From Flavobacteriales bacterium (GTDB lineage: Bacteria; Bacteroidota; Bacteroidia; Flavobacteriales; Flavobacteriaceae): a stretch of 64,000 nt of DNA. The stretch covers positions 1 to 64,000 of the forward strand of contig JALWLE010000031.1 in assembly GCA_026996605.1 (NCBI GenBank), given 5' to 3'. The translations under genes and the position numbers were made by a program. Of the stretch, positions 49,256 to 57,008 are shown piece after piece (position 1 is the stretch's first letter; each line of letters begins with the position of its first letter). The notes under the pieces are model-generated. The model was not told where the DNA came from and did no database searches. It saw only the letters and a list, made by a program, of their open reading frames with translations.

Positions 49256-51805
49256 TTATTTTTGCTCTTTGGCATAAGCATGTAACATTTTGTTCATTTT
49301 TTCAATATGTTCTTCGAAATTAAGTATTCCTGAGCTTGAAACTTTTTTCCAAAGTTCATCGTTACTCATTTCGCGGTGACATCCCATACATAATCCGGTT
49401 CTGTCCATACCTTCTCTTTCTTTTTTGTTCAATGCTCTGGATAATGGCCAGTGTGAACCTACTACTTGGGTTTGATTTCCTGTTTTCGGATCAACTATAG
49501 TTGACCAATCCCATTTCAGATTAGGTATCTTTTCAATTTGGATTTTATAATTTTTAGGAATGACTTTACCGGTTCTTTGATCAATCAAGTCTTCAACAAT
49601 ATCTTTGGGATATTTTGTTTGGAATACGCCACCGCTTATACCGTACCCCATTGTTTTAGGATTGTTATGGCAGCTTTCACAGCTACGAGCTTTACGTTGA
49701 GCAGAGTGTGGTTGTACCGGTGCCATATCAATTAGTAAGGGTTTCATGGATTGGTTAGCGGCTTGAGCTTCATCATCGGCATAGCCGATAACATTGTCTG
49801 CCACACGTTTACCATTTCTATCGATAACAGAATATACTATTTGACAGCCCGGCATCAATGGTGTGATACGTCCTTCACCGTTAACACCTAAGATAGGGTC
49901 TTCCCAGCGTAGGTATGAACGTCCTTCGCGTACTTTACCCGGGCTTTTTATTCCGGGTACACCGAGACGTGACTCGGCTGTTTGCCCGTGTGAATCGTGT
50001 TCAGAACCCGAGGCAATCCAGTCAATATTCATTTTAGGTTTTCCGTTTTTACCTTTACTGTAATCAACCTGAACGTGACAACCGTAACATTGCGGCACCC
50101 AAGACGCGTGACAAGTATAACATTCTAAATTTTCATTGTGTTTTTTGACTTTATCCATTGCCACTTCAGCATCGGGTGATTTCCAAGTACCGTCTTTTTT
50201 GATTTGTTTTAACACCGGGACTTCAAAGTCTAATCCGGTTGCTGAGTGAACAATTACTTTATTACCGTCTTTAACCACATTACCTAAAGCATTACCACGT
50301 GTTGATAGCAGATAACCGTCTTTTTTATCGTACAATGTGGCAAATTGAGCAGTTACTTGTTCAGCATCTTGTGCTAAACCACGTGGTGTATCAGGTAATT
50401 TTTTATTGAATTCTTCAGAATAACCGATAGGCAATTCCCAAGGGAATTTGTCTGTTGTGCCGTGACAGTCTTGACATTCAATTTCTACCTGAGCCAATGT
50501 TGTTCCGAATATGTTACCATCGCCGTGCATATCAATTGAGGTATGACAGTCTTGACAAAGCATACCGCCTTTCGGATTACCGTCTCTACTTTGATCTATT
50601 TGGTGGTGTAAGTCATCGGAGATAAACAAGTATTTTTTGGTATGTAATTTGGGTTGTATGGAGCCTTCATCAGTAAAAGGTGTTCCGTAAGGGAATTCCA
50701 TTAATCCTTGATAAGTTACCCCGATACGTTTGCCACGGTTGTGACATGAATTACAAGTTTCAACCGGAATACCGGAAAGTTCCATGCCATTGTGTTTGTA
50801 TTTTGATTTACGGGTACCCAGCATTCTATGACGCAACATATGTCCTTGTTCTCCTTTGTTAATTGTAGGGTCGTTACCTTCATAGTAACCTTCATTACCG
50901 TAAATAACATGACATGATGTACATCCCATACCGCGATAGTCACCACGTTTTTCACGTCCTCGTACGTTTACGTGACAACGTTGACATTCTTGACGTTGGT
51001 ATGTAAAACCGGCTAAGTGCGGATCTTTTTCAATTTCATCAACCGATGGAAGCGGTATTTGTTTTAATTCGTCAGGGAATTGTTTGGGATGTTCTTTCAT
51101 GATTTGTGCCATGTATTCTTTGTACTTTTTAGAACCGAATCTAGGCGTTTTACCATCCGGATCTTTTACATCATAATTTCCCCAAGGCACATTGTAATAT
51201 TGCACTTCTTTGACTCCCCATGTGTGCAAGTTTCCTTGAATTTTACCGGCTTCGGTACTCATTAAAGCTCTTGACATATTGTAAACATGATCTTTATGAC
51301 AAGCGGCACTTTGTCCACAGGTTTTGTCGGCAATCCAAAGAGAGCCGGGATCCGGATAGAAATCTTTCGGTCCATCAACTTTTTTCATGGTTTCGGGAAT
51401 CCCCTTGTGAGCAGCTTCATAAGTAGTAGCTTTAGGATTACCGCCGTGACAAACTACACAACCTTTAGGGTCACCGTGTTGTTTGCCAATACCGTAGATC
51501 ATTTGCATCATAGGAGTTTTCGGATCTCTAAAATCGTCAATTCCTTCATGGCAACTCAAACAACCCATTTTGTCAGCTTTTTCTTGAGTTGTTGTTTTGT
51601 ACTTAGCATCAATTTCTTTTTGTGCAGCCTTTTTATCAGGATGCTTGAAATTGGTTTCTTGTTTTTTGGTTTCAACCTTAGCGTATTCTTTAGCTACTTC
51701 TTTTTTATTGCTTTGTTGATCTTTACAAGATGTAAAAGTCAAAAAGGCAAAAATTATAAGTAGTACAGAACTGGCTAAAATCGGTTTTATAAACCTTTTT
51801 TCCAT
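49256..51805 (-). CDS. Dodecahaem c-type cytochrome lipoprotein
   Basis: An 849-residue lipoprotein (LTFTSC, lipidated Cys27). It has eleven CXXCH haem sites: CLSCH (82), CVVCH (116), CQRCH, CTSCH, CNSCH, CQDCH twice, CYTCH, CYGCH, CESCH and CMGCH. A twelfth likely site has unusual spacing, CGQSAACH (CX5CH, residues 163-170). I do not recognise a characterised family; it is not an NrfA, Hao or OmcA-type enzyme by visible motifs. The gene follows a porin gene by 21 bases on the same strand and sits next to ccsBA and the divergent nos cluster. Electron transfer across the envelope is inferred. Confidence 0.88.
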   Translation of the reverse strand: MEKRFIKPILASSVLLIIFAFLTFTSCKDQQSNKKEVAKEYAKVETKKQETNFKHPDKKAAQKEIDAKYKTTTQEKADKMGCLSCHEGIDDFRDPKTPMMQMIYGIGKQHGDPKGCVVCHGGNPKATTYEAAHKGIPETMKKVDGPKDFYPDPGSLWIADKTCGQSAACHKDHVYNMSRALMSTEAGKIQGNLHTWGVKEVQYYNVPWGNYDVKDPDGKTPRFGSKKYKEYMAQIMKEHPKQFPDELKQIPLPSVDEIEKDPHLAGFTYQRQECQRCHVNVRGREKRGDYRGMGCTSCHVIYGNEGYYEGNDPTINKGEQGHMLRHRMLGTRKSKYKHNGMELSGIPVETCNSCHNRGKRIGVTYQGLMEFPYGTPFTDEGSIQPKLHTKKYLFISDDLHHQIDQSRDGNPKGGMLCQDCHTSIDMHGDGNIFGTTLAQVEIECQDCHGTTDKFPWELPIGYSEEFNKKLPDTPRGLAQDAEQVTAQFATLYDKKDGYLLSTRGNALGNVVKDGNKVIVHSATGLDFEVPVLKQIKKDGTWKSPDAEVAMDKVKKHNENLECYTCHASWVPQCYGCHVQVDYSKGKNGKPKMNIDWIASGSEHDSHGQTAESRLGVPGIKSPGKVREGRSYLRWEDPILGVNGEGRITPLMPGCQIVYSVIDRNGKRVADNVIGYADDEAQAANQSMKPLLIDMAPVQPHSAQRKARSCESCHNNPKTMGYGISGGVFQTKYPKDIVEDLIDQRTGKVIPKNYKIQIEKIPNLKWDWSTIVDPKTGNQTQVVGSHWPLSRALNKKEREGMDRTGLCMGCHREMSNDELWKKVSSSGILNFEEHIEKMNKMLHAYAKEQK

Positions 51806-51826
51806 AGTTGTATTATTAATTAATGA

Positions 51827-52918
51827 TTAAAATTTAATATTAAAGTCCCAACGGATACGTGTTCCGGTTTCCAAATCACTAGCTCCGGTTGGTTTCACTA
51901 AACCTTCAACATTCCAAAATTTTAATTGGGTGTTAAAGTTTTTGGCAAGTTTGTATTTTAATGCTAAACCAAAGCCGCCAAAGTTACTGGATCGGGTCAT
52001 AACATCATTTCCCCAACGTACCCAGTCGTCCTGAGCAAACATGTCGATAACGGCATATTTTTGAATTTGTGCATAACTGACTTTAGCCGATAATTTTTTT
52101 GAAAAACTATAGCCGATTGTGCCGGCAAAACCGGTAGTTTGATCCTCATAATTAGGATCTACTTGATCTGTCAAATCTGCTAAGTTTTTAAAGAAATCAA
52201 TATGTATATTGAGTCCTGTTTTGGTTTTAAATTGTACAAAACCGGAAAAGATTTGATAATCCCATGTCATTCCATGTATATAGGTCTGTAACATACCCGG
52301 TGCAATAATCAATTTGTTATCACCTAATTTGGTGCAGAATTTTGCTTGAACAAAAGCGGCATTATTATGTTTGCCAAAAGTTTGTTTACTTACATCACCT
52401 TCAGTTATGGTATTGTTTTTAAGAATGAAATAACCACCGTTTAATTGTAATTTGGCATTGTCGCCTAATTTAAACCGGTTTCCTAAACCGATACCTTCAG
52501 GATTTACATCGCCGTCCCAAAGCATTTCATCCGGTTCCCACATATTCATGGAATTTTTACCCCCCCAAATATAAAAGCCGTTGTTTGTATATTTAATATA
52601 TGCTTTATCAATTGACAGCTCTTTACTGTTGAACTCATCCCCTAAGGTAACATGTGGTGATTGTGCATTATCCGGATTTCCGGAACGGATACGTCCACCA
52701 AACTCAACGTTTTCATTTAAGGTATATTTGAACCCAAAACGGAATCTGAATCTAAATCGATCGCGGTCAGCACGCATATCGCCATTACTTTTCTTGGAAT
52801 CTCTGTCTAATTCGGTTCTAAACCGGACATCACCATACAATTTTAGCTTGTCAGCTTTTTTTTGTGCATTTGCTACCATAGCCAACAACACAAAACTTAA
52901 AATTAGAATTTTTCTCAT
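51827..52918 (-). CDS. Putative porin (Porin_5-like) paired with the multihaem cytochrome
   Basis: A 363-residue beta-barrel with a signal peptide ending in VANAQ and a terminal NIKF. It has an arginine-rich segment (RADRDRFRFRFRFGFKY), SIDKAYIKYTNNGFYIWGGK, NPEGIGLGNRFKLG and IQKYAVIDMFAQDDW, shared with the paralogue at 37469-38548. It is 21 bases upstream of the cytochrome gene and is probably co-transcribed, suggesting that barrel and cytochrome act together. A minus-strand TATTTTTG -7 box lies at 52959-52966. Confidence 0.85.
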   Translation of the reverse strand: MRKILILSFVLLAMVANAQKKADKLKLYGDVRFRTELDRDSKKSNGDMRADRDRFRFRFRFGFKYTLNENVEFGGRIRSGNPDNAQSPHVTLGDEFNSKELSIDKAYIKYTNNGFYIWGGKNSMNMWEPDEMLWDGDVNPEGIGLGNRFKLGDNAKLQLNGGYFILKNNTITEGDVSKQTFGKHNNAAFVQAKFCTKLGDNKLIIAPGMLQTYIHGMTWDYQIFSGFVQFKTKTGLNIHIDFFKNLADLTDQVDPNYEDQTTGFAGTIGYSFSKKLSAKVSYAQIQKYAVIDMFAQDDWVRWGNDVMTRSSNFGGFGLALKYKLAKNFNTQLKFWNVEGLVKPTGASDLETGTRIRWDFNIKF

Positions 52919-52991
52919 AGCATTTGATTTTATGTTGATTAATAGTAAATTAGTTTTTCAAAAATAATTAAGCTCTAGATTACAAAATATG

Positions 52992-53008
52992 ATAAATGTA
53001 ACATTTAT
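52992..53008. promoter_or_regulatory. Dyad in the porin/nos divergent region
   Basis: A perfect inverted repeat ATAAATG-TAA-CATTTAT, about 48 bases upstream of the implied minus-strand start site of the porin-cytochrome unit. It could be an operator; the odd spacing does not fit Fnr. Confidence 0.35.
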
Positions 53009-53080
53009 TACAAAAAAAATATTCTTCGATATTTTCCCAAAAAAATTTTATTAAAAATAAGTTATCTGTTTATTTGGAAA

Positions 53081-53094
53081 ATGATAAATATCAT
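53081..53094 (+). promoter_or_regulatory. Fnr-like box upstream of the nos cluster
   Basis: ATGAT-AAAT-ATCAT matches TTGATnnnnATCAA except at the two outermost bases. A TAGATTTG -7 element lies at 53129-53136, putting the box about 55 bases before the implied start. The 285-base gap between the divergent porin and thioredoxin genes holds this box, another dyad and the promoters. Confidence 0.5.
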
Positions 53095-53203
53095 ATAGTG
53101 AATTATTTATATTAATTATAAACTAAAGTAGATTTGATATTTTCTTTTGTTTGTCAGTTTTTCTTCGATATTTTTAACTATTTTCGAACCAAATTTTTTT
53201 ATT

Positions 53204-54613
53204 ATGAAAAACATATTTCTATTTTTATTGAGTCTATTACTTTTTGTTACTTGTAAACAAAATGATGAATCATATAAAAAAACATCTTTTAACAAGGGTG
53301 ATGCAGTCTTTAGTATTCATATTAAAGATCAAAACCAAGCATATTTAAGACTTAAAAGTTATGGTATTTATAAAGAACTGTTTTTGGATGATGAAGGTTA
53401 TTTAACTGATACCTTACAGGATATTACCGAAAGTTATTTCATGTTTTCCGATAAGCGTAATGGTGTTGGTTTTTATGTTAAACCCGGTTCGCATATTAAT
53501 GTTGACTTGGATACTAAAGATTTTATCAGAACAGTTACATACAAAGGTGATTTATCTAATGAAAACACCTATTTGCGTGATTATTTTTTGTTAAATAGAA
53601 ATATGAGTAAGATTAACGCCATTCAGCATTTAGCTTTTTTAGATGAAAAATTATTTAAAAAAACTATCGATTCGATTAGGAACATCAGAATGCAGTTGCT
53701 TGATGATTATGATCATAAACATCAATTAGATAAGCATTTTAAATATTTAGAACAAAATCGAATTAAATATGAATGGGCTAACCGCTTAGAGACCTATGAG
53801 GCATATCGCCAATTTGCGTTACAAGATTCTACTTTCCATGTTTCAAAAGATTATTATGCTTTTAGAAAGCAGTTGGACATGGATGATGAAAATTTGATTA
53901 TTATCCCTTCTTATCATTATTATCTTGAAAATTTTTATCAAAAAATAGCAAATCAACAATCTGAAAAAGATCATTCCGATGTATTTGTAACTTTTTTAAA
54001 TGTAGTTAATAAAAAGGTTAAAAATCCGGTTATTAAAGAACGCTTATTGTACTCTTATGCCTTGCAAAATATGAAGCAATCAAATGACATGAGCCGGTTT
54101 TATGTTCAATTTAAAACTTTTTCTACAGATAGTTTGCATCAAAAAAAGATACAGTCTATGTATAAGGAAGTAAACAGGTTAAATCCCGGTCAACCGGCGC
54201 CGGACTATGAGTTAATTGACGATAAAGGAAATAAAGTAAAACTATCGGATTTAAAAGGTAATTATGTGTATATTGATATTTGGGCAACTTGGTGTAAACC
54301 TTGTATGGCGGAGATGCCTTATTTGGAAAAGTTAAAAGAAAAATATAAAGATGCTAAAATCACTTTTGTGGGGATTAATGTAAATGATTTTAAAACGGAT
54401 TGGTTAAACTATATTAAGCATTATAATCCCAAAGGTTTGAGATTATATGCCGGTGATGACCGTATCTTTAAAGATTTATACCAAGTGAATCAGGTCCCAA
54501 AGTCTATTTTGATTAACCCTGAAGGTAGAATTTCTACGGCAAACGCACCGCGTCCTTCACAAACAGATTTGATAGAGCTATTGTTCGATCGTATTAAAAC
54601 AGCCTATAAATAA
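53204..54613 (+). CDS. TlpA-like lipoprotein thioredoxin
   Basis: A 469-residue lipoprotein (signal MKNIFLFLLSLLLFVTC, lipidated Cys17) with a long N-terminal alpha/beta region (about 30-320) as in Bacteroidota TlpA/DUF4369-type proteins. A C-terminal thioredoxin fold has the active site WCKPC (IWATWCKPCMAEMPY) near residue 370 and the cis-proline in NQVPKSI. It would reduce disulfides or haem/copper-site cysteines in the periplasm. Being the first gene before the CuA-bearing NosZ-like protein, it may keep CuA cysteines reduced. The start is placed at the signal peptide; an in-frame ATG 57 bases upstream adds an unlikely prefix. Confidence 0.85.
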   Translation: MKNIFLFLLSLLLFVTCKQNDESYKKTSFNKGDAVFSIHIKDQNQAYLRLKSYGIYKELFLDDEGYLTDTLQDITESYFMFSDKRNGVGFYVKPGSHINVDLDTKDFIRTVTYKGDLSNENTYLRDYFLLNRNMSKINAIQHLAFLDEKLFKKTIDSIRNIRMQLLDDYDHKHQLDKHFKYLEQNRIKYEWANRLETYEAYRQFALQDSTFHVSKDYYAFRKQLDMDDENLIIIPSYHYYLENFYQKIANQQSEKDHSDVFVTFLNVVNKKVKNPVIKERLLYSYALQNMKQSNDMSRFYVQFKTFSTDSLHQKKIQSMYKEVNRLNPGQPAPDYELIDDKGNKVKLSDLKGNYVYIDIWATWCKPCMAEMPYLEKLKEKYKDAKITFVGINVNDFKTDWLNYIKHYNPKGLRLYAGDDRIFKDLYQVNQVPKSILINPEGRISTANAPRPSQTDLIELLFDRIKTAYK

Positions 54614-54659
54614 AGGACTTATCGGTGTTTTATATAAACAATTTAGAATAAACATGTTT

Positions 54660-54675
54660 TGTAATTAAAATTACA
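54660..54675 (+). promoter_or_regulatory. Crp-like dyad upstream of nosZ-A
   Basis: TGTAAT-TAAA-ATTACA is a perfect 16-base dyad with the TGTnA-N6-TnACA form of Crp/Fnr family sites. The downstream ATACTTTG at 54705-54712 is a one-mismatch -7 element, about 40 bases from the dyad centre. Confidence 0.4.
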
Positions 54676-54773
54676 TTAACATTTTTTTAGAAAAATGACA
54701 TTTAATACTTTGTATTTAAATGAAAATCATTATATTTACAGCTGAATTAAAAGCTAAAATAACAAGTAGTATT

Positions 54774-56972
54774 ATGAGAAAATCAAATTGGTTGACCCAA
54801 TCTGTTCTTGTAGTTTTGATATTCTTAATGGGAATATCAACACTAGCAGCCCAAGAAACAGTGGACGCTGTAATGAAAGCGCGGGGTCTGTCTGACAAAG
54901 ACAAGATTGCTGCTGTAAAAACCTTCATGCCTCGCGGAGGACGTGATGAGTACTTTGGTATTGTAGGTACCGGTAACTCGGGAACTATGATTGTATATGG
55001 TATCCCCAGTATGCGTATCTACAAATATGTAGGTGTTTTTACACCTGAACCTTGGCAAGGTTTCGGATTTGACGATGAAAGTTCACTTTTGTTGAAAAAA
55101 TCAAATCCTGACAACCGTATTCCTACTTATGGAGATATGCGTTTCCCGGCATTTTCCGAAACTAACGGAAAATATGATGGAAAATACGCTTTCTTCTCTG
55201 ATGGCGCTAATGCACGTATTGCACTTTTAGGTTTAGATGACTTTGAAACCAAGCAGGTTTTATCTAACACTATTTTAAAAAGTGTGTTTCCGCAAGCAGT
55301 GGTCACTCCTAATACTGAATATGTAATTCAATCCGGACAATTTCCCATGCCTTGGGATAGTAAAATAACTGATTTGGCAAAAGCTAAAAACGGTATCACT
55401 TTTTGGAAAGTTCACCGTATTGAAAAGGAAGGAGAACACAAAGGTCGTATCTTAAAAGAAGAATCATTTACCGTAGAAATGCCAGCTTATACATTAGATT
55501 ATAATGATGTTGGAAAAGCCGATTCTGACGGTTTAATGTTCGGTTTGGCTTTCAATGATGGTAAAGCTTATGTTTATGTATTAGATTATAAAAAAGTTTC
55601 CGGTTTGAAAAAAATTCCGACAACTTTTTCTCAGTTTGTTTCGTTAGATGAAGTAAAAAAAGCCGGTGCTTTAAGTATGATTGAGTTACCCGCCGGTGCC
55701 AGTACAGTAAAAGTTTCACCAGACGGAAAATATGTAGTGGTTGCTACCGATAATGTTTTAACATTAGATGTTGCAAAAATTAAATCTAATTTAGGAAAAG
55801 ATGTTAAAGCAGATGCTGTAATGCATAAATCAACTGCTATCGGTAAAGGTGTAGTAGATGTTACTTTTGATTATAGAAAAAATGTGGCTTATGCATCGGC
55901 TCACGATGATAAAAAAGTTGTCCGTTTCAATTATGTTGACGGTAAAAAAATGGATGAAGTGGCCTTAACTTATAAACCTTCTTATTTAATGACACCGCAA
56001 GGACTTTCTTCAGAACCGCACTCTAACTATTTGATTGCTGTTGATAAAGAAGCTTATTTACCTAACTTACCTAAAACAGGTCCGGTTCGTCCAAGTGTGC
56101 AACATTTAATTGATATTTCTGCTGATGACCAAATGGTTGAAACATATACCATGACTTTACCTCAAGCTAACGTATATGGTAATGTTGCTATTTTAAGAAC
56201 CACAATCAAACCGATTATTCGTTATGCTACCGGAACTAACTCACGTACCGGAGAACCTTCTCCTTTCCGTGCTGTTGCCGGACAAGAAAAAATAGAACGT
56301 CAAGGAAACCGTGTACACGTATTCGGTACGTTGATTCGTTCACATATTACTCCGGAAATTGTTGAGGTAAACGAAGGTGATATCGTTACTTTCCATTTAA
56401 CCAACTTAGAAAGAGCAGAGGACGAAACTCACGGATTTACCGTTGATACTTACGGAAGACATGGTTCTTTCGAACCCGGTAAAACAGCTTCATTAACTTT
56501 TGTGGCTGATAAACCCGGTGTATTCCCTTACTATTGTACAGAGTTCTGTTCCGCCTTACACTTGGAAATGGAAGGTATCTTATTGGTTAGACCTAAAGGA
56601 TATAAAGGAGGACCGGTTGGTTCAATTAGTGAAAAATTAACTAAGGAACAATTGGCTGAATACAAGAAAAACTATGAAGCTAAACTTAAAGTTATCAAAG
56701 AAACCGGTGATATTATTGGTGGTGTAGTTGATTACTTAAAGAAAAATCACTTCGAAAAATACCCTTACGTAAAAGCTTTGGTTGATGATGCTTTTGACCA
56801 ATTAAATAAAGCTAAACCTGCTGAAGAAAAATATAAAAAATATGCCAAAGAAGGCAAATGGAAAGATGCATTCTTGTGGGCTGAACAATATTGGCAGTAT
56901 CAAGTTAAAACCGCTGATGTCGGTTTAAGAGCTAAGAAATTGTTAGATGAAAAATTAGCTCAAGATAAATAA
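54774..56972 (+). CDS. NosZ-like CuA subunit lacking the CuZ site (NosZ-A)
   Basis: A 732-residue Sec-exported protein (signal ends near LAAQ) with NosZ architecture: a seven-bladed propeller (about 60-500) and a cupredoxin domain (about 505-605). All CuA ligands are present: His553, Cys588, Glu590 backbone position, Cys592, His596 and Met599 (YYCTEFCSALHLEM). All seven CuZ histidines are replaced. Alignment on conserved flanks gives Arg123 and Phe124 (GDMRFPAFSETNG), Phe172, Ser310, Asp362, Tyr404 and Tyr468. A 125-residue helical, lysine-rich tail without CXXCH follows. It cannot reduce N2O alone; a role as CuA electron-entry partner of the next gene is inferred. The start is set at the signal peptide; an ATG 54 bases upstream exists. 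Confidence 0.92.
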   Translation: MRKSNWLTQSVLVVLIFLMGISTLAAQETVDAVMKARGLSDKDKIAAVKTFMPRGGRDEYFGIVGTGNSGTMIVYGIPSMRIYKYVGVFTPEPWQGFGFDDESSLLLKKSNPDNRIPTYGDMRFPAFSETNGKYDGKYAFFSDGANARIALLGLDDFETKQVLSNTILKSVFPQAVVTPNTEYVIQSGQFPMPWDSKITDLAKAKNGITFWKVHRIEKEGEHKGRILKEESFTVEMPAYTLDYNDVGKADSDGLMFGLAFNDGKAYVYVLDYKKVSGLKKIPTTFSQFVSLDEVKKAGALSMIELPAGASTVKVSPDGKYVVVATDNVLTLDVAKIKSNLGKDVKADAVMHKSTAIGKGVVDVTFDYRKNVAYASAHDDKKVVRFNYVDGKKMDEVALTYKPSYLMTPQGLSSEPHSNYLIAVDKEAYLPNLPKTGPVRPSVQHLIDISADDQMVETYTMTLPQANVYGNVAILRTTIKPIIRYATGTNSRTGEPSPFRAVAGQEKIERQGNRVHVFGTLIRSHITPEIVEVNEGDIVTFHLTNLERAEDETHGFTVDTYGRHGSFEPGKTASLTFVADKPGVFPYYCTEFCSALHLEMEGILLVRPKGYKGGPVGSISEKLTKEQLAEYKKNYEAKLKVIKETGDIIGGVVDYLKKNHFEKYPYVKALVDDAFDQLNKAKPAEEKYKKYAKEGKWKDAFLWAEQYWQYQVKTADVGLRAKKLLDEKLAQDK

Positions 56973-57008
56973 TATATAATGTATAAAAAATCTAAATTGA
57001 ATTGGATT

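Noticed and set aside
49256-51805. Multihaem cytochrome as an MccA-type sulfite reductase or NrfA nitrite reductase
   Set aside because: No CX15CH-like active haem motif and no CXXCK motif was found, and the haem count (eleven or twelve) does not fit either enzyme.
54774-56972. NosZ-A as a decaying pseudogene of nosZ
   Set aside because: The frame is intact over 732 codons, the signal peptide and all CuA ligands are kept, and propeller framework residues are conserved while only the CuZ ligands are changed, which points to selection rather than decay.
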